This document shows positions 1-9,064 of a DNA stretch of 64,000 nucleotides, in pieces. The DNA is from Vibrio mexicanus. GTDB lineage: Bacteria; Pseudomonadota; Gammaproteobacteria; Enterobacterales; Vibrionaceae. The notes under the pieces were generated by a model. That model was given only the letters and a program-made list of their open reading frames with translations, did no database searches and was not told the DNA's origin. Numbering within the stretch: position 1 is the stretch's first letter; each line of letters starts with the position of its first letter. The position numbers were made by a program, and so were the translations under genes. The DNA lies in the NCBI RefSeq assembly GCF_001012815.1, contig NZ_JYJP01000095.1, positions 17,152 through 81,151 of the forward strand, read 5' to 3'.

Positions 1-969
1 TTCCAGTTCGGTAAGATCTTCCAATCGGAAAGCGGTGCTAAGTGGAACCTAGCCGTGATGCTTGACCATTGGGCGAGCAGCAACTGGGGATCAACAGACG
101 GTGTAAACCTTAAAAAGTTCTATGCAGGTGTGACGAACGTATTTGAGAGCCAGCCAGAGCTTTACATCTGGGCAGGTCGTGACTTCCACCAACGTCCACA
201 ACAAGGTCTGAACGATTACTTCTGGATGTCGCATGATGGCCAGGGTGCAGGTTTCAATAACTTCGACTTCGGTGGTGCTAAGTTCGACTTAGCTGTTGTT
301 GGCCAAGTGGCGTCAAATGACGGCGGTAACTCAGCTCTGGGTAACGATAACGGTCGCTACGCAGTAACGTCAAAGCTTCACGGCATTAATGCGGGCATCG
401 GTAACCTAGACCTATACGCAAACTACGGCTTTGCTTCAGATGAAGCAGATGCGGATGTACAAGACGAGACAGCATGGTTAGTGGGTGCAACACTTGGCCT
501 TGGTAGCGATCACCGTATTGTAATGAAGTATGGTGATGGCGCAGACAATGCGGCATTTGACCTAGCGGGTGATAAGCAAGTTTTCTACGTGAGTTTGGAA
601 GGTGGATTTAATCCAGCTGACCAGTGGTACATTGATTACCTAACGTCATACAAAGACATTTCTGGTGATGACGTATCAAACGAATCAAGCGAGTACTCTG
701 CAATCGTACGTCCAATGTACAACTGGGATGACACTCACTCTACTTGGCTAGAAGCAGGTCTTGCTCAAGTTGATTACGAAGACGATTCAAAACAGCAAGC
801 TTGGAAAGTGACACTATCTCAAAACATCTCGCTAGGTGGTCTACCTTGGAGCCGTCCAATGCTGCGCTTCTACACCACAGTGGGTGATGTTGAAACGAAA
901 GGTACTGGCGTTGAGACAACTAACGTAGATACAGTGAGCTTCGGTGCAATGTTTGAAGCTTGGTGGTAA
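1..969 (+). CDS. LamB/maltoporin-family outer-membrane carbohydrate porin (5' truncated by window edge)
   Basis: The reading frame is open from base 1, so the true start lies upstream; 322 residues remain. The sequence has alternating amphipathic strands and long polar loops, a conserved block resembling the LamB region around WAGRDFHQRP and GQGAGFNNFDF, and it ends in FEAWW*, the aromatic C-terminus typical of outer-membrane beta-barrels. LamB-family porins form trimers that let oligosaccharides through the outer membrane. The substrate cannot be fixed from sequence. The family includes maltoporins and beta-glucoside porins such as BglH, and the beta-glucoside locus 7 kb downstream makes the latter conceivable. 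A strong terminator follows, so the chemoreceptor downstream is a separate unit. Confidence 0.85.
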   Translation, partial: FQFGKIFQSESGAKWNLAVMLDHWASSNWGSTDGVNLKKFYAGVTNVFESQPELYIWAGRDFHQRPQQGLNDYFWMSHDGQGAGFNNFDFGGAKFDLAVVGQVASNDGGNSALGNDNGRYAVTSKLHGINAGIGNLDLYANYGFASDEADADVQDETAWLVGATLGLGSDHRIVMKYGDGADNAAFDLAGDKQVFYVSLEGGFNPADQWYIDYLTSYKDISGDDVSNESSEYSAIVRPMYNWDDTHSTWLEAGLAQVDYEDDSKQQAWKVTLSQNISLGGLPWSRPMLRFYTTVGDVETKGTGVETTNVDTVSFGAMFEAWW

Positions 970-1046
970 TCAGTTCATAACCTAATTGTCCATATTTGGC
1001 TCCGAAAGGCAGAGTAGGAGCCGTTTTATTAGTAACTCCCTTTCTT

Positions 1047-1072
1047 TGGGCACGATTCGTGCCCATTTTTTT
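1047..1072 (+). terminator. Rho-independent terminator after the porin gene
   Basis: GGGCAC and GTGCCC arms (1048-1064, extending to eight pairs with a minimal loop) are followed by a run of seven T at 1066-1072. It sits between the porin stop at 969 and the chemoreceptor start at 1101. Confidence 0.85.
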
Positions 1073-1100
1073 ACCTAATTTTCTGTAATTAGGAGCGTGT

Positions 1101-3113
1101 ATGAATTTCAACTCACTGGTTTCTCGGCTCTATATGAGCTTCTCTATTCTGATTGTATTGATGCTAGGTTCCGCTTGGTTCGCTATTAACGGCAATCAAA
1201 CCATTACTTCCAAGATCCAAACCATTACTCAAGAGTCGACGCCTTTAATGGTCTCTTCCGCAGAACTCACTATTGATTTTCTTAATATCAACCGTAGCTT
1301 AACGCCGTTCTTTTCCGCGATGTACATTGATGAACTTGAGCCTTTGGAAGCGGATATCCATAGCAATATTGACCAGTACAAGCTGCGTCAAATTGCGTTA
1401 AGTGAACTGGCTGATGATGACCCGTTTGTGGAGCGGTTGATCGAAACGGTGCAAACAACGGATGGTCTAGCTGAGCAAGAGATTGACACTGTTCTCGCTC
1501 AGTATGCGCATTATCTTGATAAGAAAGACCAAGATTTGTATCAACAATCTCAGTTTCAATCTCTGGCCTCGCAACTAAACACGCATCTTATCAATGCGTT
1601 AACACGTGCAGATACTAGCGCTCAAACGAGAGCCATTGAAGGCCTTCTATCACAAGCTGGTATTTTGATTGGTGAAGTGAGCGAAGTATTTTCTCTTCAA
1701 GATATGATTGAGCTTCGCGCCGTTGAGCGTCGATTTGAGAACAGACAGCGCTATTTTAACGAAGCGGTAGCGGCTTATAAAACCGCTGCGCCTAATCTGT
1801 ATAGGCAAGGTGAGAGAACCATTGAGTTGTTGGCGTCCCAAGCGTTTACTGATAAAGGTGCGGTGAGAGAGCATGTCATTACGGTTGAGCTTTATGAATC
1901 ACTTCGCGCCCAACGTTTTGAACTTGAGCAGTTGATTGATCAGCAGTTGGTGAACATCGATGCGCTGTCTGATTACGCCCTCGATACGGCGCAAACTTTA
2001 TACACTCAATCTTATGATCAGTCTCGAAAACTATTGATTGCCCTAATTGTGACCTCTGTGGTTTCAATTTTGTTTACCGTGCTTATTGCGATATCCAGTG
2101 CTAACCGAATTCGACGACCAAGCAAGCAACTGCAAGCAGCACTCGCTCGCGTGGCGGAAAAAGATCTCACCGCAAACATCGATAACATGGCGCGTAATGA
2201 GTTTGGATTAGTGGGCCAGAAGGTCAATCTGGTGATCGAACATCTCACACACATTGTTGTGCAAATGCGCTCGTCTTCTCAGGCGCTCAATCGTGCGTCT
2301 TTAGACAATCAAAGCACCAGTGAGGCTCTAAATACCAGTATCTCAGAGCAGACCAATCAGACTTTGCAGGTGGCGACCGCGATGGAGCAGATAGAAAGCT
2401 CAGTCAGTGAAATTGCCAGCTCAGCCAATCTCACTTTGGATATGGTGACTGATGCGGTCGAGAATTCAGCGCAAGGGAAGCAAGTGATGGATGAAAACAT
2501 TCAGCTATTGAACACCTTGTCTGAAGAGATGGAAAACGCCACAGACACGATACATGATCTCGAAAAAGAGACCGCAAGTATCGAGTCTATATTGGATGTG
2601 ATTTCACTTATTTCTGAGCAGACGAATTTGCTTGCATTGAACGCGGCAATCGAAGCTGCGAGAGCGGGTGAACACGGACGTGGATTTTCAGTGGTCGCTG
2701 ATGAAGTTCGTATGTTGGCGGCGAAAACGACGACATCGACTCAAGAGATTCAGAGCAAAATTGAACAGTTGCAATCACGCTCCAAATTGGCGGTTCAACA
2801 AATCGTTCAATGTACAGAAGGGGTTAGTCGCTGCGTTTCGCAAACCAATGATGTTGGCCAATCTTTGTCTCAAGTTCATCAGCGCTTGAATCAGATTGAA
2901 GATAGCAGTCACCAGATTGCTGCATCCACAACCGAGCATCAGTCTGTAGCCAGCGAAGTGACACAAAACGTCAGTCAAATTCACGATTTGGCTCAGCGTA
3001 ACTTGAGTCGCTCACAAGCTCTTGCCTCTCACGGAGAGCAACTCGAGAGAATGGCTGAGCAGCAGGCAGGGCTTACAGCAAGTTTCAAACTTACTGATAT
3101 CGCTGATCGCTAA
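1101..3113 (+). CDS. Methyl-accepting chemotaxis protein
   Basis: This is a 670-residue transmembrane chemoreceptor. TM1 is about residues 12-30 and TM2 about 312-333. They enclose a helical periplasmic sensor of roughly 280 residues that matches no ligand domain I can name with certainty, possibly of the four-helix or HBM kind. A HAMP domain follows at about 335-388, then a cytoplasmic coiled coil with the hallmark signalling tip [19 protein letters not shown] near residues 508-526. No C-terminal NWETF-like CheR tether is present. ATG at 1101 has TTAGGAG just upstream. It lies directly after the porin gene but behind its own terminator gap. It should couple a ligand to CheA/CheW; the ligand is unknown. 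The stop is only nine bases from the stop of the convergent REC-HDOD gene. Confidence 0.93.
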   Translation: MNFNSLVSRLYMSFSILIVLMLGSAWFAINGNQTITSKIQTITQESTPLMVSSAELTIDFLNINRSLTPFFSAMYIDELEPLEADIHSNIDQYKLRQIALSELADDDPFVERLIETVQTTDGLAEQEIDTVLAQYAHYLDKKDQDLYQQSQFQSLASQLNTHLINALTRADTSAQTRAIEGLLSQAGILIGEVSEVFSLQDMIELRAVERRFENRQRYFNEAVAAYKTAAPNLYRQGERTIELLASQAFTDKGAVREHVITVELYESLRAQRFELEQLIDQQLVNIDALSDYALDTAQTLYTQSYDQSRKLLIALIVTSVVSILFTVLIAISSANRIRRPSKQLQAALARVAEKDLTANIDNMARNEFGLVGQKVNLVIEHLTHIVVQMRSSSQALNRASLDNQSTSEALNTSISEQTNQTLQVATAMEQIESSVSEIASSANLTLDMVTDAVENSAQGKQVMDENIQLLNTLSEEMENATDTIHDLEKETASIESILDVISLISEQTNLLALNAAIEAARAGEHGRGFSVVADEVRMLAAKTTTSTQEIQSKIEQLQSRSKLAVQQIVQCTEGVSRCVSQTNDVGQSLSQVHQRLNQIEDSSHQIAASTTEHQSVASEVTQNVSQIHDLAQRNLSRSQALASHGEQLERMAEQQAGLTASFKLTDIADR

Positions 3114-3122
3114 GCCATTCGA

Positions 3123-4241
3123 TTAAGCTGTGCGTTGCCAATGGGAGATTTTATCTTCAAGTTGGAAGTGCGTAATGATGTCCTCGTCGATTTCTTTGTT
3201 GTCGATGAGGCAGCGCGCAATATAGACCGCACACGCAGGGCCAAATGGCACTTCCATCAACTTTTTCGGCTCATTGATGATCAAAATGTTCTCAATGATG
3301 GTCAATGGAAAACCCCAAAAATGCAGTAGGTAGCCACCAAGCTGTTCAGAACGAGTATGGAACAGGTGTTTTTCTAAATGGGACTTATCTTGTCCCTTAG
3401 TTGCAGGATCTAGGTAGGCTTTCATTAGTTTGGGCGCAATTTTCATTCTTACCACTTCACCAACTTGGTGAAGAATACCGACCAAGAATGTTAAGTCTTT
3501 ACTTTCATTATCGCCGAGCTTTTGAGCGAGTTTAGCGACCTGTAGACTATGATTTTGAATAGATTCTAATGGTTTACTTGGTTCGTTGAGTGAGACAGCA
3601 TACACCTCAAGCATGGCGATCAGGTTGGTTACGATTTGACTACCTAAGCGGGTGATGGCCTCATCGATACTGCCAATCTCTTTTGTGCCTCGGAACATAG
3701 CGCTGTTGGCAACTTGAAGGACTTTGGCACAGATAGCGGGGTCCTGACTGATCGTTGTCGCAATCTCGTGCATTGATGAATGGCCATCATCAAGGAGGCG
3801 TTTGGTTTCAAAAAAGACTCTCGGCGGTGAGGGTAACGTGGTTAATTTTCCTATGGCCTGCTGGATAACTTTGTCGGGGAAGAGAGTGAGAATGTCGTTG
3901 ATCTTTTTAATTTCGGCGATGATAACCGCTGGCTCACAAGGCTTCATGAAAGATTGGTGAGCGAAGAAGCCGCCTTTTATCGCCACTTTCGGCTCTGAAT
4001 ATCCTGACAAAGAAGCGCGGATTATTCCAGGATACTGTTCGCTGACCGCTTTGAGTAACTGCGAGCCATCCATACCCGGCATCATCATGTCCGAGATTAT
4101 CATATCGACGCTTTCAACCTTAAGCATATCTAACGCGTCTTCACCGCTAGTCGCTGTCAGTATTTTCCAACCCGTCCCGAATAGAGCGCGTTTAAGCCCG
4201 TTAAGGATCATGACTTCATCATCAACCAATAGAATTTTCAT
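3123..4241 (-). CDS. Response regulator with REC and HDOD domains
   Basis: The protein has about 372 residues. An N-terminal REC domain (residues 1-120) carries the acidic pair D7/D8, phospho-acceptor D51 in ISDMMMPG and the conserved Lys in the MKPCEP segment. An HDOD domain spans about 135-330 (TLPSPP... SQDPAICAKVLQVANSAMFRG). HDOD proteins are HD-related but lack catalytic metal ligands and usually act as signalling scaffolds. I chose ATG 4241 over an upstream in-frame Met because AAGGAG lies nine bases before it. The gene overlaps the end of the histidine-kinase gene by 20 bp, implying translational coupling, so it is the likely partner of that kinase. No DNA-binding output is present. 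Confidence 0.9.
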   Translation of the reverse strand: MKILLVDDEVMILNGLKRALFGTGWKILTATSGEDALDMLKVESVDMIISDMMMPGMDGSQLLKAVSEQYPGIIRASLSGYSEPKVAIKGGFFAHQSFMKPCEPAVIIAEIKKINDILTLFPDKVIQQAIGKLTTLPSPPRVFFETKRLLDDGHSSMHEIATTISQDPAICAKVLQVANSAMFRGTKEIGSIDEAITRLGSQIVTNLIAMLEVYAVSLNEPSKPLESIQNHSLQVAKLAQKLGDNESKDLTFLVGILHQVGEVVRMKIAPKLMKAYLDPATKGQDKSHLEKHLFHTRSEQLGGYLLHFWGFPLTIIENILIINEPKKLMEVPFGPACAVYIARCLIDNKEIDEDIITHFQLEDKISHWQRTA

Positions 4242-6240
4242 GGACTGACTCCTTTTGGTCGACGGGTTGTGCAAGTTCTAACGGCAGACGAATGAAGAAT
4301 TCGGTACCTTGACCAACGGTACTTTCGGTGTGAATGCTGCCTCCATGTAACTCGACAATGACGGAGTAGGCGAGGCTTAGACCTTGCCCTGTGCCTTTAC
4401 CGACATCTTTGGTCGTAAAGAAAGGGTCAAAGATGCGGTCGACAATACGCTGAGGCATACCCGTACCATTATCTTTGATTTTAATCAGTGCGTACTGCTG
4501 CTCTAGTTGGGTTGAAATAGAGATAACCCCTTGCTCTTCGCCTTTGTACCTTTCTTCGATTGCATGGGCCGCGTTAATCACAAAGTTCAGGACGACTTGG
4601 TTGAATTCATCTCTAAAACAAGGGATAGGAGGGAGCATAGTGTCGAAACTAGTTTCTACAGTGGCCACATAACGCCATTCACCACGGGCAATGGTGATAG
4701 TAGATTCGATGGCTTCTGCAATATCGACTTTTTGTTTTTCGTGATTGCTTGAATGTGAGAAGGATTTCATTGCGCGTACGATCTTACTTATTCTTTGGAG
4801 TCCCTCTAATGACTGATTCAGTGCTAAAGGCACTTCTTGGGCAATAAAGTGAATGTCGTTCTCCTCTAAGATAGAGTTGAGTTTTTTATTGAATATGTCG
4901 CTCTCTTCGCTAGATGATAGTTGTTTGATCTGTTCCAAAATAGTGGCGTAGTTAGTGAAGGCATCTTTAAGAAAAATCGCATTGTCGGACACATATTGGG
5001 TGGGCGTGTTAATTTCGTGAGCGATACCGGCGGACAGTTGCCCTATCGATTCAAGCTTTTGGGATTGCCTTAGTTGTTGCTCTAGCTCCATTCGAGCTGT
5101 GATATCGCGTACCACACAGCAGAACAGACGTTTTTCGTCCTGCCGACTCGATATTGCCGATATGCTGACCTCAATAGGGAAGGACCTCCCCGATGCTTTC
5201 TGCCCTTCCATTGTGATGGAAGTACGGTGCTCGATGTCGTTTTCTGATGTATTTTTTACGGTCTCAGCATCAAGGTTCGGGATGATGCGGCTGAGACTTT
5301 GCCCGGTCATACAGCCATCTTCAAAACCAAACATTTGTGCCACCATTGCATTGGTACTATCGATTTTTCCCTCTTCATCGACGATGAGTAGCCCATCCGT
5401 GAGACTGTCGAGAATGTCTTTTTCTCGTCCCATACTGGCTTCAAGTGAAACATTGGCATTCTGCAGTTGGCTGTCGACAATCGAACTAATGAGAGTAGCG
5501 GCAAATACCATAATGACAAAAAAGGTCACAACTAAAGCCACAGTTGAGCTATTACCCATGTTCATGCCTGTAGAAACCCAGTCATTTTCAACGTGAAAGC
5601 GCACCGCTTCCATGGCGGTATAGTGCATGCCCGCGACGGAAAACCCCATCACTACAGAAGTGACGATACGGTGGAGTATGCTTTTAGTATTCGCCTTGTG
5701 GTGACGCTTAATCAGTAGAATGGCGACAGAGGCAAACAGATAAGCAACCATAATCGACAATGCGAACATTGGTAGGCTATACGTCATGGTGGCGTCAACC
5801 GTCATCGCTTCCATGCCTAGGTAATGCATGCTGCCAATACCCACGGCTAAACTTAATGCGCAAATTTGGCAATCAATAAACGAGAATCGCTGTTTGTGAA
5901 GTACGTCGAATACGACGTAGGCGCCAATCATTGGAGGAAAGAGTGAGATGAGAGTAAGGGCAATGTTGTAGCTCATCGCGACTGGCAACATGTAGGCCAG
6001 CATCGCAGTAAAGTGCATCGCCCAAACGCCCAAGCCAAATACGACGCTACCCAAAATCTTCCACACAGTGATGGTGGATGGTTGATTGGATTGCCAAATG
6101 CGGTCAATGATGATGAGGTAGGAGTAGGCAGCGATAATGGAGATGGCAACCGACAAACCAACTAAGCCGATGTTGAGATGCCCTTCAATCGGCATGTATA
6201 GCGTGGAATTTACACTGTGAAAACGCCAAAATTCGATCAT
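4222..6240 (-). CDS. MHYT-PAS sensor histidine kinase
   Basis: The protein has 672 residues. The N-terminal membrane part (about 15-255) holds repeated MHYT motifs: WAMHFTAM, GSMHYLGMEAM and AGMHYTAMEAV. These motifs are proposed to bind a metal such as copper and to sense a diatomic gas or redox state. A PAS domain covers about 283-390. The HisKA phosphorylation site is in GIAHEINTPTQY, and the HATPase_c domain shows the N box (NFVINAAHAIEE), G1 (DNGTGMP), F box (FDPFFTTK) and G2 (GTGQGLSL). The start at ATG 6240 has an AAGGAT ribosome site. The gene sits between two response-regulator genes on the same strand and overlaps the downstream one, so the three likely form one signalling module. 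The signal is not readable from sequence. Confidence 0.93.
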   Translation of the reverse strand: MIEFWRFHSVNSTLYMPIEGHLNIGLVGLSVAISIIAAYSYLIIIDRIWQSNQPSTITVWKILGSVVFGLGVWAMHFTAMLAYMLPVAMSYNIALTLISLFPPMIGAYVVFDVLHKQRFSFIDCQICALSLAVGIGSMHYLGMEAMTVDATMTYSLPMFALSIMVAYLFASVAILLIKRHHKANTKSILHRIVTSVVMGFSVAGMHYTAMEAVRFHVENDWVSTGMNMGNSSTVALVVTFFVIMVFAATLISSIVDSQLQNANVSLEASMGREKDILDSLTDGLLIVDEEGKIDSTNAMVAQMFGFEDGCMTGQSLSRIIPNLDAETVKNTSENDIEHRTSITMEGQKASGRSFPIEVSISAISSRQDEKRLFCCVVRDITARMELEQQLRQSQKLESIGQLSAGIAHEINTPTQYVSDNAIFLKDAFTNYATILEQIKQLSSSEESDIFNKKLNSILEENDIHFIAQEVPLALNQSLEGLQRISKIVRAMKSFSHSSNHEKQKVDIAEAIESTITIARGEWRYVATVETSFDTMLPPIPCFRDEFNQVVLNFVINAAHAIEERYKGEEQGVISISTQLEQQYALIKIKDNGTGMPQRIVDRIFDPFFTTKDVGKGTGQGLSLAYSVIVELHGGSIHTESTVGQGTEFFIRLPLELAQPVDQKESVHENSIG

Positions 6241-6280
6241 GTGATTTATCCTTATCGTTCTTTTTCAACATGTCCTTGTC

Positions 6281-6309
6281 AAAAATAGAAAACCCTAGCC
6301 AACAGGGTT
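6281..6309 (-). terminator. Possible intrinsic terminator or attenuator between response regulator and kinase genes
   Basis: Read on the minus strand, AACCCT and AGGGTT arms (6304-6309 and 6291-6296) flank a seven-base loop and are followed by TTCTATTTTT. It lies in the 74-bp gap between the HD-like regulator and the kinase gene, so it could reduce read-through rather than end the operon. Confidence 0.5.
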
Positions 6310-6314
6310 GCTTG

Positions 6315-7468
6315 TTAGATCTCATAATTCGGTGACGGAGTGGCTTGTGCTCCGGCTTCTTCAATAAGAGAAACGGTGACCGTTCCAGACATTGCTCGGT
6401 TCTCAATACAGTGGCAAATGATGTTGAGTAATGCTTCCGTTACGCGCTGCCCCTTGGTTGCGACAAGTTGTCCTCGGTCGGTAAAGAGCTCTTCTTCAAT
6501 GATCATCTCAGTGGTTAAGCTGATTAGGTCGACTTTAACTTGGGTCGTGTTCGCGTCGAGGTATTTGAAAAACGCGGCGAGCAAATCTGGGTCGTAATGC
6601 ACCGAAGCTTCCTGCATCTGTTCTCTAGCCTCGAGGGTTGAGTTTTTTTGCCCTTCAAGTCTTGCGTAGTCGCAGGTGATCTTTAGCATTCGGGCGCCGA
6701 GAGGAATGTCTTTTCCAGCGATATCATCCATGGGTAAGCCTTCCCCGTTAAAGCATTTGGATTGATACAAAATGGCGCGGCCAATAGATTCGAGGCGAGG
6801 AATTTTCTTAATTAGATCGGCAGCTAACTCGGGTGCATGTAGCTGCAAACCCGATGCGGAGGGCATCGGATTATCCGATGTTTTGTCAGGAAACAGTATG
6901 TGACCGAGTTGCGATAGCTCAACCATGGGTTCGAAACTCCAATGGGGTTTCATTCCAGCCGCGCGTGCTAAGTTTTGCATGTGAGAAATGACTCGGTTGC
7001 TGTACTGAGTTTGTTCTGGGTTAACCATCCGAATCACTTCGGTGAGGACGCTGATTACGCCTTTTAAGGTTTTGTTGAGCAGTACTTTTTCCGCCATGAT
7101 CAGATCGTGTTGTTTTTGAGCGGCTTTCAAATGTGCTAACAAGTCTTGTGGCGAGCAGGGTTTGTTGATGAAACGGAAAATATCACCAATGTTAACCGCA
7201 TCGACGGCGGTTTTTTGGTCTGAATTACCCGTAAACATCATCCTGACTGTATCGGGAGATTGGTTTTTAATTTTTTCCAATAGCTCTAATCCACTCATGC
7301 CGGGCATCTTCATATCAGACACGACCACTGAGTATTGCTTTTGCGCAAACTTCGCTAAGGCTTCTTGCCAGAGTTAGCTACCTCAAGTTTGACATGATTG
7401 CGCAGTGTTCGCCGGAACGAGTTGGTGATATTCACTTCATCATCGACCAACAAAACGGTATTGCCCAT
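6315..7468 (-). CDS. Response regulator with REC and degenerate HD-GYP-like domain (frameshifted)
   Basis: Full length is about 384 residues once one base is restored. The N-terminus (MGNTVLLVDDEVNI) starts at ATG 7468, but the frame breaks near 7367, where one C/G of a doubled base is missing (ANSGQEALAKF expected). The REC domain has phospho-Asp in VVSDMKMPG and Lys in INKPCSP. The remainder aligns by eye with HD-GYP output domains (PLGARMLKITCDYARLE is close to the usual IPLGARIL motif). The catalytic signatures are lost: HHE-x-x-DGSGYP is replaced by QSKCFNGEGLP and no HD pair is visible. Cyclic-di-GMP phosphodiesterase activity is therefore unlikely. It is first in a three-gene operon with the MHYT kinase and REC-HDOD genes. 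Confidence 0.8.
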
Positions 7469-7859
7469 ACTAATTTACTCAACAAGTTGCACTAATTTAA
7501 GTGTAGTACAGCTTGGTTTTGTTGTATGACCCAAAAAAGTGGATATAACGTCGTTGGTCGAATTGGATTTATCAAGATGTGGGCAAAGTAGAAAAATCAA
7601 TCATGGTGGTCGGTTAATTGTTTATCTACTAGTAAGGCAACTTAGGATTGGTAAAGCGTTAGGTTGTTTGTTGGAGGGGACGTTCATGATAAAGAAATGC
7701 CTAGGAGAAGCGTGGTATTTCTCTAATTTGCTGTCGTCAATGCTCATTAGGTGTGTTGTGCTATATCTTCTTTCTATCTTTTTCGTTCTATTTAAACAGG
7801 CTGTAAATCTCTTTCAGGCCTTGATAAATGTGACCTTACGCCACTTTCTACCCTCTTCA

Positions 7860-7888
7860 TGAAAGCGCTCTCATGAAACTGTTTCATG
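7860..7888. promoter_or_regulatory. Two adjacent LacI-family operator candidates
   Basis: 7860-7873 reads TGAAAGCGCTCTCA, one base from the perfect LacI/GalR-type palindrome. It runs directly into CATGAAAC-T-GTTTCATG (7872-7888), a perfect 17-bp inverted repeat. The pair lies about 150 bp before the LacI gene that heads the transport operon. The same CATGAAACTG half-site recurs at 22997, upstream of the large phosphorylase. Confidence 0.6.
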
Positions 7889-8001
7889 GCGAGAATCGAA
7901 ACTGTTGGAGCTTTCAATCTTTCGAAAATTGGCGTTTTTCACTCAAATTGGACTGTGATTGGACTCACATACCCTATTGGCTGTTTTGACAATACTGCCC
8001 C

Positions 8002-8015
8002 TGTAAGCGGTTTCA
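8002..8015. promoter_or_regulatory. LacI-family operator candidate close to the LacI start
   Basis: TGTAAGCGGTTTCA is a near-palindrome of the LacI/CytR type with a CG core. It sits 25 bp upstream of the LacI gene start, a position that would suit autorepression. Confidence 0.5.
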
Positions 8016-8039
8016 AGTTAAGTCAGTATTGAGGTTCCT

Positions 8040-9046
8040 TTGGCAACAATTAAGCATGTTTCTGAGTACGCAGGTGTGTCTCAGGCAACCGTATCGCGAG
8101 TCATTAATGGTACGAGCCGAGTCAGCCACGACAAAAAGCTCAAAGTGGAAAAAGCGATTAAAGAGCTGGGCTATCGCCCGAACTCCATCGCACAAGCTTT
8201 AGCCTCAAGTCGCACTGGGAGCGTAGGCATTGTTGTACCAGAGCTTGGTGGTCCCTTCTTCTCAGGCATTTTGCACTGTTTGGAAGAGAACCTAAGACGC
8301 TTTGGTTACCACGCGGTGGTGACAGCGGGATCCAATACAGAGCAGGGGCAACGTGAGTCTGTAGAGTTTTTATTAGGGCGAAGGGTGGATGCGCTAATTC
8401 TGCACGCTCAGCACCTGAGTGACGACTATTTAATCGCTTTAGAAGAGCAGGGCATCTCGGTGGTTCTTGTAAACCGATTTGTACCTGAGATGGCGTTGAG
8501 CTGTATAGATATTGATAACGAACTTGGGGGAAGCTCGCGACTCAACATCTAATCAACATGGGGCACAAAGAGATCGCTTGTATCACTGGGCCGCTCGATA
8601 AGTCAGATGCACGGGGGCGTCTGCAAGGTTATCGAAAGGCATTAGAAGAGGCGGGCTTGGAGTATAACGAAACACTGGTTTCTGAGGCGGGTTTCACCGA
8701 AGAGACGGGTGTGAGTGCAATGAAGAAATTGCTTAAACGTGGCTGTGATTTTAGTGCGATTTTCGCATCGAATGATCACATGGCGTTTGGCGCATTTGAA
8801 GTGTTGCGCAGTGAAGGAGTTTCGGTTCCAGAGGATGTGTCGCTCGTAGGATTCGACAATATTCTTTTCGCTCGTTATTTAACCCCTGGCTTAACGACCA
8901 TCAACTTCCCTATCGAGCAGATGAGCATTGAAGCGGTACAGCTCACTATTCAAAAACTTAATAAAAATAAACGTGATGTGAATTTCAAGCTTTCGCCATC
9001 GTTGGTGACACGGAATTCGGTTCAGAACCTACTCAATACCCTATAA
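8040..9046 (+). CDS. LacI-family transcriptional regulator (frameshifted)
   Basis: About 335 residues. A TTG start at 8040 is chosen because GAGG lies five bases upstream and the protein begins exactly at the LacI helix-turn-helix (ATIKHVSEYAGVSQATVSRV). A periplasmic-binding-protein-like effector domain follows from about residue 60 and ends with FPIEQMSIEAVQL. The frame breaks at the G run 8526-8530: adding one G turns SSRLNI* into GGKLATQHLINMGHKEI, the expected sequence. The binding-protein gene begins 18 bp downstream, so this is the first gene of the transport operon and probably its local regulator, through the palindromes at 7860-7888 and 8002-8015. Confidence 0.88.
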
Positions 9047-9064
9047 AAACATTAAGGATAACAA

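Larger units (their letters stand above)
7469..8039. other. Regulatory intergenic region between signalling operon and beta-glucoside operon
   Basis: A 570-bp gap between divergent units. It contains no convincing gene: a 107-codon open frame at 7539-7862 has no family resemblance. The right half holds LacI-type palindromes (listed separately) and a TTGACA-like hexamer at 7986-7991, without a good -10 partner. Confidence 0.6.

Noticed and set aside
7539..7862. 107-codon open frame upstream of the LacI gene
   Set aside because: No family resemblance, no good ribosome site, overlaps operator candidates; likely chance.
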